Shown piece after piece: positions 42,351-51,096 of a stretch of 64,000 nucleotides of DNA; within the stretch, counting starts at the first letter, position 1, and each line of letters opens with the position of its first letter. Under the pieces are notes generated by a model. It had not been told where the DNA came from and ran no database searches. It saw only the letters and a program-made list of their open reading frames with translations. Source of the stretch: a candidate division FCPU426 bacterium (GTDB taxonomy: Bacteria; Oederibacteriota; Muellerivitia; Muellerivitales; Muellerivitaceae). The position numbers were made by a program, and so were the translations under genes. The stretch spans positions 1-64,000 of the forward strand of contig DAIDGV010000002.1 in assembly GCA_027452205.1 (NCBI GenBank), in the 5' to 3' direction.

Positions 42351-43223
42351 ATGAGACGTCTCTTTCTCTTTGTCCTTCTTGCTTGGACGCAAACCGCCTG
42401 GGCCACCGAAAAGTTATGGATCCCCCTGGGCACGCCCACGGGGGGCACGGTCCCCATCATCAGAGGCACCCCCAATGCCCAAGGCACGTCGGTGCCGATG
42501 GTCCAACCCACGCCGCTGGCCACTGAGACGCCGGTGATCGGCACGCCGGTCAAGGACGGCCATTGGGTCTACACCTATCCGGACAATAAAACCCCTGAAA
42601 GCGAAGGGGATTATGCCTTGGGTCAAAAAGAAGGTGTCTGGAAATATTACCGGCCCGATGGCAGCGAATGCCGGGAGATGGAATTCAAGGACGACCAATT
42701 GACCGGCAACGCGGTGCTTTGGGCCCCGGATGGCTCGCAGAAGTATTTCGACCATTTGACGGATATGATCCAGGCGGTGACGCCCCTCGAATTCAAGGTC
42801 AAGATGATCCTGCCCTATTGGGTGGACCTTTTGGGGGATGGCGATCACCAATTACTGGTCATTGCCCGGTCGGACAAATCCTCCCTGGTCCTGGTGCTGG
42901 ACGATAGCGGACATCTTTTGGACAGTCGTCCTTTTGACGGTATGGCCGATGATTTCGTTTTCGGGGAAATTAGGAAGGGTGGCCCCCTTTGCTTCGGTTA
43001 TGATAGGTCCTGCGACGGGAGCTTGGGCGTTTGCCAATGGGAGTTCGATGTTTGGGACGCCTCCAAGATCAAGACGGTGCTCCAGTACCAGGGTTGGTAT
43101 GGCAAGACCAATCCATTTGTCCTGCCGGTCTTCCAGGATGTGCAAGGTGAAACGGGGATCGTCACGGATAACGGTACTTTCCAGTGGGACGAGTCGCAGG
43201 GAGCCTTTAAAAAGGTACAGTGA
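42351..43223 (+). CDS. Secreted protein with Thr/Pro linker and MORN-like segment
   Basis: The 290-residue protein has a signal peptide (cleavage near WATEK) and a linker of repeated GTP/PTP units (about residues 27-68). A MORN-like pair follows (GDYALGQKEGVWKYYRPDG and the next repeat with LTGNAVLWAPDG), as in YwqK-type proteins. The C-terminal part has LLGDGDHQLLVIA, like FG-GAP-type strands, which suggests a beta-rich domain. Function unknown. The ATG is 10 bases after the acyltransferase stop. Confidence 0.7.
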   Translation: MRRLFLFVLLAWTQTAWATEKLWIPLGTPTGGTVPIIRGTPNAQGTSVPMVQPTPLATETPVIGTPVKDGHWVYTYPDNKTPESEGDYALGQKEGVWKYYRPDGSECREMEFKDDQLTGNAVLWAPDGSQKYFDHLTDMIQAVTPLEFKVKMILPYWVDLLGDGDHQLLVIARSDKSSLVLVLDDSGHLLDSRPFDGMADDFVFGEIRKGGPLCFGYDRSCDGSLGVCQWEFDVWDASKIKTVLQYQGWYGKTNPFVLPVFQDVQGETGIVTDNGTFQWDESQGAFKKVQ

Positions 43224-43264
43224 CCATTTCGGTCCGTTCCCCATCCTCTTGTGAAAGAAGATCC

Positions 43265-44554
43265 ATGAAATCCCTTCTTTTGAGCCGCCTGGTGATGTTC
43301 CTTTACCGGGGCTTGATGCTGGTCCTCTATGGGTTGGCCCGGGTCATCGGTCTTCTTTATCCTGCCTCTGGTTTCCAAGAGCGTTTAGGTTTCTATCCCA
43401 AAAAAGAACTGGACCATTTAAACGACGCGCCCCGGGTCTGGCTGCATGCCGCCTCGGCGGGTGAAGTGAACGCCATCCAGCCTTTTTGCCGGGCCCTGCG
43501 CCGCGCGGTACCGGGCGTGCAGATCATCGTGACCACCACTTCCAACACCGGTAAAAAACTGGTCCAAGAGAACGAATCGGCGGACATGGTTTTTTTGGCG
43601 CCCCTGGACATGGGCGCTTGCGTGCGGCGGGCCCTGAAGGCTTTCCGGCCGGCGGTCTATCTGGTGGCCGAAACGGAATTTTGGCCCAACGCCCTGCGAC
43701 TGGTTTCCGAAAGCGGTGTGCCCATACTGCTCATCAATGGCCGCATCTCCAGCCGCAGTTTTCCTTCCTACTACCGGATGAAGAGCCTCTTCAAACCCAC
43801 GCTCAACCATTTCACCCATTGCTTCGTCCAATCCCTGGGTGACCAGGACAAATTGATCCGTCTGGGAGTGCCGCCGGAAAAGATCACCATCGCGGGCCAA
43901 CTGAAATACGACCTGGCTCCGCCGGATGGTATGGCGGTGCAGCGGTTCAAGGAAGCGCTCAGTTTCATGCACAAAGATATCATTTTCACCTTTGGCAGCA
44001 TTCGCACCGGGGAAGATGACATGCTCCTGCCCATCGTTCCCCAGCTTTTGAAGTTCTCGCCGGATGTCCGGGTGCTCTTGGCGCCCCGTCACTTGAAGAA
44101 CATCCAAGTGTTGCAGGATAAGCTGGCGAAGATCGGGGTAGCCAGCACCCTGCGCAGCCGTATGCAGCAAGAAACGGTGCCGGAGCGGGTGGTTTTGCTC
44201 GACACGATGGGCGAGCTGGCGGTGTCCTACGCTTTCGCGCGGGCGGCCTTTGTGGGCGGTACCCTGGTGCCCATCGGTGGCCACAATTTGATGGAGCCGG
44301 CCTTGGCCGCGGTGCCGGTCTGTTTCGGCCCCTATGTTTCCAATGTGATGGAAGCGGCCCATATGCTGCTCCAGTCCGGCGGCGGGTTCCAGGTGAAGTC
44401 CGCCTCGGAGCTGGCGGAAACCTTCCAAAAGTTCATGGACGCGGATTTTGCCAAACAAGCCGGAAAAAAGGCCCATGAATCCGTGATTTCCATGAAAGGC
44501 GCGACGGATAAAACGGTCCAAGGTGTCCTAAAATGGTGGAAACAAGATTCTTGA
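43265..44554 (+). CDS. waaA: 3-deoxy-D-manno-octulosonic acid transferase
   Basis: The 429-residue GT30 enzyme has an N-terminal membrane anchor (about residues 5-32). The catalytic Glu is in HAASAGEVNAI (about residue 65), and VAETEFWPN and GGHNLMEPA mark the family. It transfers Kdo from CMP-Kdo, made by kdsB, to lipid IVA. Whether it adds one or two Kdo cannot be told. The ATG at 43265 is preferred to an upstream in-frame start inside the previous gene. Confidence 0.96.
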   Translation: MKSLLLSRLVMFLYRGLMLVLYGLARVIGLLYPASGFQERLGFYPKKELDHLNDAPRVWLHAASAGEVNAIQPFCRALRRAVPGVQIIVTTTSNTGKKLVQENESADMVFLAPLDMGACVRRALKAFRPAVYLVAETEFWPNALRLVSESGVPILLINGRISSRSFPSYYRMKSLFKPTLNHFTHCFVQSLGDQDKLIRLGVPPEKITIAGQLKYDLAPPDGMAVQRFKEALSFMHKDIIFTFGSIRTGEDDMLLPIVPQLLKFSPDVRVLLAPRHLKNIQVLQDKLAKIGVASTLRSRMQQETVPERVVLLDTMGELAVSYAFARAAFVGGTLVPIGGHNLMEPALAAVPVCFGPYVSNVMEAAHMLLQSGGGFQVKSASELAETFQKFMDADFAKQAGKKAHESVISMKGATDKTVQGVLKWWKQDS

Positions 44555-44658
44555 ACCACCAAGAGTGAAAGCACAAAGGGTCTTTTTAGCGAATGGTTAA
44601 AAATGATCGGTCCGAATTGTGGATCCTTTCTTGGTGTTCTTTGTGCCCTTCGTGGTTT
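44554..44658. repeat. Intergenic inverted repeat, CACAAAG variant
   Basis: AACCACCAAGAGTGAAAGC and CACAAAGGG on the left face TTCTTTGTGCCCTTCGTGG on the right. It fills the waaA-lpxK gap and has the same formula as the 28585-28710 element. Confidence 0.65.
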
Positions 44659-44685
44659 AGGACTTCGACTGGATCAAGGTGAAGA

Positions 44686-45810
44686 ATGAGCGACTGGGAA
44701 AATGCCTATTTAAAATTCATCAATGAGAAGCCAAAGGGATTTGCCCAAAATCTTGCGGCGGCTTCCCTTCGGGCATTTTCTTTCCTTTTCTTAATGGGGT
44801 GGTGGGTGCGCAAGACCATCTATCGCTCGGGGCTTTTCAAACGTAAACGCCTGCCTTGTCCGGTGCTGAGCGTGGGCAATATCACCACCGGCGGTACGGG
44901 CAAAACTCCCTTGGTCATCTTTTTGGCCAAACATTTCACCGAACAGGGCCGGCGGGTGGCGGTGCTCAGCCGGGGTTATGGCCGCAAGACGGATCCCTCC
45001 TCCCTGGTGTGGGTCTCGGACGGGAAAAAGATACTGGCCACTCCTGAAGAGGGAGGCGATGAGCCGGTCTTGATCGCGAAGAACGTGCCCCAGGCTGCGG
45101 TCCTGGTCTGTAAGGACCGTTACCGGGCCGGCCTGGAAGCCATCAAGGAATTCAAACCCGACCTTTTCATCCTCGACGACGGATACCAACGGCGATTCGA
45201 ACTGCACCGGGACCTGGATATCCTCGCTATCGACGGGGTCAATCCTTTCAGCACCGGTTACGTGCTTCCCGCTGGGTTGCTACGGGAGCCTCTGGGCGCC
45301 TTGGCCGAGGCGGATGTCTTTGTCATCAATAAGGTGAATCTTTCCAGAAGTCCTGAGGATGTGAGGACGATATTGCAACGGCATAATCCGAGGGCCTATT
45401 TGGTGGAAGCCAAATACCGCCCCGCGGTGCTGCGGGACCTGCATACGAACAAAGAGATGAAACCCTCTGCTTTGGAACGGATGTCGGTGGGCGCTTTTTC
45501 CGGAGTGGCCAGTTCCACTTCTTTCGTGAGGACCCTGGCGGACATGAAGGTCTTGATCCATCATTCTTACAACCTGCGGGACCACTACGCTTATACCCGG
45601 GAGAACCTGAAGGAAATTCTGAACGACGCGCACTTGCGCGGGCTTCAATACCTCATCACGACCGAAAAAGACGCCGTGAAGATCCCCCATGACCTTGAAT
45701 TTCCAGTCCCGATCCTGGTCCTGGAGATCCATTGGGAAGCGGTGAATGGCAAGCATCATTGGGAATCTGTCCTCAAGAACGTCGGCCTGAGTTGCGGGGC
45801 GGCCTCTTGA
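44686..45810 (+). CDS. lpxK: Tetraacyldisaccharide 4'-kinase
   Basis: The 374-residue inner-membrane kinase phosphorylates the 4' position of lipid A precursor. An N-terminal amphipathic helix with the SFLFLMGWWVRK segment precedes the P-loop GNITTGGTGKTP (about residues 65-76). DLFILDDGYQRR follows at about 160. The length is in the family range. It overlaps the next gene by TTGA. Confidence 0.95.
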   Translation: MSDWENAYLKFINEKPKGFAQNLAAASLRAFSFLFLMGWWVRKTIYRSGLFKRKRLPCPVLSVGNITTGGTGKTPLVIFLAKHFTEQGRRVAVLSRGYGRKTDPSSLVWVSDGKKILATPEEGGDEPVLIAKNVPQAAVLVCKDRYRAGLEAIKEFKPDLFILDDGYQRRFELHRDLDILAIDGVNPFSTGYVLPAGLLREPLGALAEADVFVINKVNLSRSPEDVRTILQRHNPRAYLVEAKYRPAVLRDLHTNKEMKPSALERMSVGAFSGVASSTSFVRTLADMKVLIHHSYNLRDHYAYTRENLKEILNDAHLRGLQYLITTEKDAVKIPHDLEFPVPILVLEIHWEAVNGKHHWESVLKNVGLSCGAAS

Positions 45811-46874
45811 GCGATAAAAAAACTAAAAATTCGAAGCCGAAATTCCGGCGTATTCTGGTCCTTCGCTATTCCTCCCTGGGTGATGTGGCCTTGACCAATC
45901 CGGTGATCGACCAGTTGGCAGCCGCTTATCCGGAGGCCGAGATCTATTACGCCACCAAGGACCGCTTCGCCCCGGCGGTCGCGGCCCATCCGTCCCTAGC
46001 GAAGACCCTTTTGCTGTCGGGGGGAGGGTTCCTTCATTTCTCCAAACATTTGCGGCAATTGAGGAGCCTTCGGCCTGACCTGGTAGTCGATCTGCATGAC
46101 TCCTTACGCACCCGGCTCTTCCGGCCTTTTTTCTCCGGCGCCCGGATCCTGGTTTATGACAAAGAAGCGGTCCACCGCCGTCTTTTGGTCCAAAAGCTCA
46201 AGGGGGAACCAAGCCTCCATACGGTAAATAAATACCTGAAGGTACTCGAGGCGCTGGACATCCCTTTGCCTGCCCAGGTGGATTTCACCGTGCATATCAG
46301 CCGGGAAAAGCAGACTTTTTTGAGGGAATTCCTGGAACGGCGCAAGATCAACTCCAACCAGCTGGTGGTGGGATTGGGGCCGGGCTCCAAATGGAAGACC
46401 AAACAATGGATGCCGGAACATTACGCCGAATTGGCTTCCCGGTTGGTGCGGGACGAAAAGGCCCTGCTCTTTTGGTTCGGAAGCCCGGACGAGAAGGCGC
46501 TGATCCAGACCATTCAAGACCGAATGACGGTCCATCAAGCGGACCGGGGTGTCGATCTGTCGGGGGATTATTCCCTGGAACGTTGTATCGCCCTTTTGGG
46601 CCGTTGCGACCTTTTCATCGGTAATGACTCGGGCCTCATGCACCTGGCCTCGGGCCGTGGCACCCGGGTCGTTGTCATTTACGGTTCCACCACCCCCTCG
46701 CTGGGTTTTGAGCCCTGGGGCCCGCACACTATCGTCGAGAATACCGCCTTGAGCTGCCGCCCCTGCGACGTGCATGGGAAGAGCGAATGCCCCCTGGGTC
46801 ATTTCAAATGCATGAAAGAATTGTCGGTAGACTTGGTCGAAGGGGCTGTCAAAAGGTCCCTTCGACGAAAATGA
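45807..46874 (+). CDS. GT9 glycosyltransferase (heptosyltransferase type) 1
   Basis: The 355-residue protein has VLRYSSLGDVALTNPVI at the N terminus, GLGPGSKWKTKQWM in the middle and IGNDSGLMHLAS in the donor site, all typical of ADP-heptose:LPS heptosyltransferases. The C-terminal Cys set is CRPC, then C seven residues on and C six further. A TTG overlapping the lpxK stop is the likely start. The position next to lpxK and waaA suggests heptosyltransferase I (WaaC-like), but the exact acceptor cannot be read from sequence. Confidence 0.88.
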   Translation: MSDKKTKNSKPKFRRILVLRYSSLGDVALTNPVIDQLAAAYPEAEIYYATKDRFAPAVAAHPSLAKTLLLSGGGFLHFSKHLRQLRSLRPDLVVDLHDSLRTRLFRPFFSGARILVYDKEAVHRRLLVQKLKGEPSLHTVNKYLKVLEALDIPLPAQVDFTVHISREKQTFLREFLERRKINSNQLVVGLGPGSKWKTKQWMPEHYAELASRLVRDEKALLFWFGSPDEKALIQTIQDRMTVHQADRGVDLSGDYSLERCIALLGRCDLFIGNDSGLMHLASGRGTRVVVIYGSTTPSLGFEPWGPHTIVENTALSCRPCDVHGKSECPLGHFKCMKELSVDLVEGAVKRSLRRK

Positions 46875-46889
46875 TCCCGGGAGATCCTT

Positions 46890-48047
46890 TTGAAGCGTAA
46901 ACCCAAGGTCGCGATGCTGCGCGGGCCTTTCCTCAATTCCTTCGAGATGCAATCCTACGAACTGGTCAAGGACGAGTTCGATATTACCGCCTTCACCCCC
47001 CATAAGACCTATTTCGACACTTCCAAGGTGGACCTGAAAAAAGAAACCCTTTGGTGCCCCATCGCGGCCAAGGTGCCTTTTGAGCGACCCAGGCGCAAAT
47101 GGCAGACCCTGAAAGACCAACTGACCGGTAATACCCATTCTTTTTGCGGATTGGTGGACCGCCTGACGGGGTTCGATATTTATCACATCATGGACCAGGC
47201 CTTTTGTTTCAGTTACGAGGCGGCCTTGGCCAAACGTAAATATGGCGGCAAGCTGGTGGTGACCGAGTATGAGAACATTCCCCATTTGAACGAACGCAAG
47301 TTCATGGAAAGCCGCATCAAAAAAGCGGTCAAGGAACAGGCCGATCTCTTTCTGGCTATTTCACAAGGCGCCCGGCAAGCCTTGATAGAAGAGGGTGTGC
47401 CCGATCGAAAGATTCATTCCTTTTCCGGGGCGGTGAAGGTGGATGTATTCAAACCGGGCAAGGCGGACCCGGCTTTAAGAAAGTCCCTGGGCATTCCTGC
47501 CGGTGCCTTCGTCGTGCTTTATGTGGGCCGTTTGGCTGAAAGCAAAGGCACCTTCACCCTTCTGGAAGCGGCTAAGCGATTGGCGACCATTGACCCCAGC
47601 TTTTACTTCGTTCTGGCGGGCAAGGACGAGGAAGGTGTCGCGAAATGGATCGAAAAGAACAAACTGGGATCCTCGGTGCGCTTGGCGGGTTTCGTGCCTT
47701 ATACCCAAATGCCGGACTATTACCGCCAGGCGGATGTTTTCGTGCTGCCAAGCTTACCCACGAAGGGTTGGATCGAGCAATTCGGTTATGTGCTGGCGGA
47801 GGCCATGGCCAGCGGCGTAGCGGCAGTCGGGTCGGACTGCGGGGCCATCCCGGAAGTGATCGGACGCCCGGACCGGGTCTTTCCGCCGGGTTCGGTGGAA
47901 GGTTTGGCCTCGGTATTGCTCGACGTAAAGAAAAAGGGTGCCAAGGCCGAGGGGCGCCAGGCCCGGCAAAGGGCCGTGAAGGTCTATTCTTCCCAAGTAC
48001 TCGCCAAGGCCATTAAAGAGGTCTATTGGAAGGTTTTGGCGGGATAA
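46890..48047 (+). CDS. GT4-family glycosyltransferase
   Basis: The 385-residue GT-B enzyme has VLYVGRLAESKG (about residue 210), and the EX7E-type region EQFGYVLAEAMASGVAAVGS (about residues 290-310). It would add a sugar from a nucleotide donor in LPS core or capsule. The TTG start has GGGAG 6 bases upstream. It is the last gene before a gap with a new, weaker transcription signal. Confidence 0.88.
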   Translation: MKRKPKVAMLRGPFLNSFEMQSYELVKDEFDITAFTPHKTYFDTSKVDLKKETLWCPIAAKVPFERPRRKWQTLKDQLTGNTHSFCGLVDRLTGFDIYHIMDQAFCFSYEAALAKRKYGGKLVVTEYENIPHLNERKFMESRIKKAVKEQADLFLAISQGARQALIEEGVPDRKIHSFSGAVKVDVFKPGKADPALRKSLGIPAGAFVVLYVGRLAESKGTFTLLEAAKRLATIDPSFYFVLAGKDEEGVAKWIEKNKLGSSVRLAGFVPYTQMPDYYRQADVFVLPSLPTKGWIEQFGYVLAEAMASGVAAVGSDCGAIPEVIGRPDRVFPPGSVEGLASVLLDVKKKGAKAEGRQARQRAVKVYSSQVLAKAIKEVYWKVLAG

Positions 48048-48129
48048 GAACCCTTGTTTCTTCTTTTCGTTGTTTTGGGGACTGTGATAGTGTTGGGACC
48101 CGTATTTAACAAAGAAGGACCTATATTCA

Positions 48130-49245
48130 GTGAGTCTCAGACACCAATCTTTTTATCTATTGTTGTTTATTTTTCTGTGGGCCGGTCAGGTCCTCGCAGA
48201 CGGAGCCCCTCTTTCCGCTTTTGATAACGGTGTGTTGAACTACAAGGCCAGGAATTTCCAGGCCGCGATTAATTTTTTCTCGTCGGACATAGCCGGAAAC
48301 CCCGACCACGCGCCAGCCTATATGTACCGTGCCAACAGCTATTATTTACTCGGTCAATATGCCCTGGCCCTTCAGGATTTCCAAAAGGTCCAAATCCTTC
48401 GTCCCAACCCGCAGGTCGCGGCCTTCATTGCCCGTCTCCAACAGTGGTTATCCGCTCACGGCATGACACCCTCGAAACCGGTTAGGGCTTCCACGGCCCT
48501 CAAGAAAGAAAAGCCGGGGGAAGGGATCAGCGTGCGGGTTTATGGCAATCAAGGCTGGTTCACCCCGACGGACTTTATCACCGATATGAATACGAACAAG
48601 GCTAATACGGCCCATTATGCCTTAACGGATACTTCGGCCACTTTCTATTCCATGTATCCGACCAGTGATGGCGCGGCAGTTGTTGAACCTTGCTATCGAT
48701 TTGATTCCCACTTCGAAGTGGGTATGCCAATTGCCAGTGTTGCTTCTGTTCCGGTTTCTGAATCGCAATACAGTAACAGCTTGGGGCCGATCAACACGGT
48801 CTATAATTTATCCGCTATGTCTCTGGGCCTGAACGCGCGTTACATTTTGGGCAACGGAGAATTCGCTTTTGAATTCTCGGGTGGTCCGCGTTTTGTACCC
48901 ATTACCATGCAATACACATCGACGACCAATTCGGCCACTTACACTAGCAGTGCGACATCCTTAGGGATTGGTCTTCAAGCTCAATTTGGTATCGATTGGC
49001 AGTTGTTCACCGGAGTGGTGATCTCGCCCTTGATCGGCTATCAATTGGTCAGCGCTAGCGGGTTTCATAGCACCATAACCGGTGGTGGGCTGAACCTGAC
49101 AGGAACCTGGGAAATGGTTCCGGGGTCTCAGGGAACGGCTATAGGTTTGGTCCAAGACGGCACTTCAGCACCCAGCGGATCCCGCCCTTTGGTGATAGAC
49201 TTTAGCGGGATGACTTTTGGTGGCCAATTGGCCATTTATTTTTAG
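48130..49245 (+). CDS. Outer-membrane-like protein with N-terminal TPR
   Basis: The 371-residue protein starts at GTG and has a signal peptide (cleavage near VLADG). A TPR-like pair follows (about residues 30-105: YKARNFQAAINFF, YLLGQYALALQDF). From about 135 the sequence is alternating short strands with Gly and aromatic residues, as in a small beta-barrel, ending in LAIYF with a terminal Phe typical of outer-membrane proteins. Confidence 0.7.
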   Translation: MSLRHQSFYLLLFIFLWAGQVLADGAPLSAFDNGVLNYKARNFQAAINFFSSDIAGNPDHAPAYMYRANSYYLLGQYALALQDFQKVQILRPNPQVAAFIARLQQWLSAHGMTPSKPVRASTALKKEKPGEGISVRVYGNQGWFTPTDFITDMNTNKANTAHYALTDTSATFYSMYPTSDGAAVVEPCYRFDSHFEVGMPIASVASVPVSESQYSNSLGPINTVYNLSAMSLGLNARYILGNGEFAFEFSGGPRFVPITMQYTSTTNSATYTSSATSLGIGLQAQFGIDWQLFTGVVISPLIGYQLVSASGFHSTITGGGLNLTGTWEMVPGSQGTAIGLVQDGTSAPSGSRPLVIDFSGMTFGGQLAIYF

Positions 49246-49255
49246 AGGAAAGCGA

Positions 49256-49939
49256 ATGAAAAAGAACTTTCTGGTTTTGATCTTATTGACCGGTTTTTTC
49301 ACCCTGGGCTGTAGTTCTACATACGGGCCAACTTACTATTACAGTCCCCCCGTGACCACGACGCCAACGCCTACGGGCATTTCCAGTTCGAACCCTATCC
49401 GAATAATGGGGAACCTGTATCCCGAAACTTATCCTGGTTATAGTCCGGCAGCCTCGTCTGCGGTTTCTGTATATGTCAACGGGACCGCGGTGACCAATGC
49501 CGCAGTTACTTTGATCACTCCTTATTCGACCATGGTTCTTCCTTGGGATTCCGTCGATCGGATCTATCAGAATGATGGGTTCGGCATCACCCTCGATTAT
49601 GGACAGGTCTATACTATCCAGGCGACCACGACCGCCGGCGTGGCCAGCGCTTCCTGCACGATGCCGGGACCCATTAATTTGAGCTCTAACGGTCTCTATG
49701 CCACTTGGTCAAATCCACCTAATTCCAATGTAGGATTCAATGTAGAAAGAGGCGGTTACACGCTTGGCTCCTATTCAGGCTATTCTCCCTATTACTTGCC
49801 CGCGACCGTCTTCTCGCAAGGGTCAGGAACTTATCTGTACGATATGGTCATTGCCAATCAGGCCTATATTTTTTCCAACGCGGGGACAGGCTCTGCTTTC
49901 GTTATCAATTTCCAAAATTATGTTAATGTGACCCACTAG
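49256..49939 (+). CDS. Lipoprotein of unknown function
   Basis: The 227-residue protein has a lipobox FTLGC (Cys about residue 18), a TTTPTPTG linker and a beta-rich domain with many Tyr and Pro. I recognise no family. GAGGAAAG precedes the ATG. It follows the barrel-like gene by 10 bases and may be its partner lipoprotein. Confidence 0.65.
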   Translation: MKKNFLVLILLTGFFTLGCSSTYGPTYYYSPPVTTTPTPTGISSSNPIRIMGNLYPETYPGYSPAASSAVSVYVNGTAVTNAAVTLITPYSTMVLPWDSVDRIYQNDGFGITLDYGQVYTIQATTTAGVASASCTMPGPINLSSNGLYATWSNPPNSNVGFNVERGGYTLGSYSGYSPYYLPATVFSQGSGTYLYDMVIANQAYIFSNAGTGSAFVINFQNYVNVTH

Positions 49940-50022
49940 AGGCTCGTTTTTGGGCGAAACTAAGGTAATTACAGCTTAGCTGGTCTGTTCAAGCTCATAC
50001 CCCTGGGCTAAACTAAAGGCCT

Positions 50023-51096
50023 ATGAACGCCTCGCCTACTTATTCCAACATCCTCGTCCGAGTGCCCAATTGGCTGGGCGATACCATGATGGCCACGCCG
50101 GCTCTCCTCGCCGTCCACAAAGCCTTTCCCAAGGCTAAATTGACAGTCCTTTCTAAACCTAACTTCTCAGCTTTTTGGAGCCGTTTTCCGGGGGTCGATC
50201 AAGTGATCGAACTGGAAAAAGGATTCTTTGGTTTTTGGAACACCGCCAAAAAGGTGGAAGTCCAAAATTTCGACGCGGCTTTGACCCTGCCGACCTCCTT
50301 CTCGTCCGCTTTCCTCATTTTTGCCGCTGGGGTGCCCCATCGTGTGGGCTGGGGCGGGGAAGGGCGGGACCCCTTTTTGACCCAAGTGGTGTCCCGTCCG
50401 GATGCCCGGCAAAAACATTTGGTCTGGGAATTCTTGGAATTGACCCGGGAAGGGTTGGGCCGAACCTCGGCTTTGAAGACCTTCCAGTTGGAAGCGCCGG
50501 TCGATGCCAAGGCCAAAGCGGAGCTAAAGGCCTTGTTCAAGGAATGGGGTGTAAACGACAAAAAGGGCCTGATCGCCCTGGGACCGGGAGCCACCTATGG
50601 TCCGGCCAAACGCTGGCCCCTGGTCTATTGGAAAGAGTTGATCGAGCGGCTCTTAAAGACCCGGTCCGAAACCCTTTTGGTCTTGGGCGGTCCTGAGGAG
50701 CAGGAGTATCTGCAAGAATTGTTCGGTGGTGAGAACAAACGATTGATCTCCTTGGTAGGTCGGACGACCCCGATGGTACTGTCGGCTCTTTTAGAGAAGT
50801 GCAAAGTCCTGATCACGAACGATACCGGGCCCATGCATGTGGCGGCGGCGGTCCGTACACCGACGGTGGCTTTGTTCGGGTCCACTTCACCCACTTGGAC
50901 CCGGCCTTTCGGCGCTGGCCATGAGGTCATCTATAAAAACGAAGAATGCAGTCCCTGTTTCCAAAAGACCTGTCCTATTGGTTACCCCTGTCTGCACCGG
51001 ATCACGGTCGAAGAGGTCCTTGCCAAAACGCAGAAAATATTGAAGGCCCGCGTGAAAGTGAAAAGCGAAAAGGCCCCGGCGGGGGTAGCGTTATGA
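50023..51096 (+). CDS. waaF: GT9 heptosyltransferase II-like
   Basis: The 357-residue protein opens with ILVRVPNWLGDTMMATPAL, the closest match in the window to WaaF. The middle has GPGATYGPAKRWP and the donor site has ITNDTGPMHVAAA. The Cys set CSPC, FQKT, C, PIGYP, C is near the C terminus. It probably adds the second heptose. It overlaps the next gene by ATGA. Confidence 0.88.
   Translation: MNASPTYSNILVRVPNWLGDTMMATPALLAVHKAFPKAKLTVLSKPNFSAFWSRFPGVDQVIELEKGFFGFWNTAKKVEVQNFDAALTLPTSFSSAFLIFAAGVPHRVGWGGEGRDPFLTQVVSRPDARQKHLVWEFLELTREGLGRTSALKTFQLEAPVDAKAKAELKALFKEWGVNDKKGLIALGPGATYGPAKRWPLVYWKELIERLLKTRSETLLVLGGPEEQEYLQELFGGENKRLISLVGRTTPMVLSALLEKCKVLITNDTGPMHVAAAVRTPTVALFGSTSPTWTRPFGAGHEVIYKNEECSPCFQKTCPIGYPCLHRITVEEVLAKTQKILKARVKVKSEKAPAGVAL

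Noticed and set aside
46104-47285. Minus-strand ORF of 393 codons
   Set aside because: It is antisense to a GT9 gene and the start of a GT4 gene, both with clear motifs.
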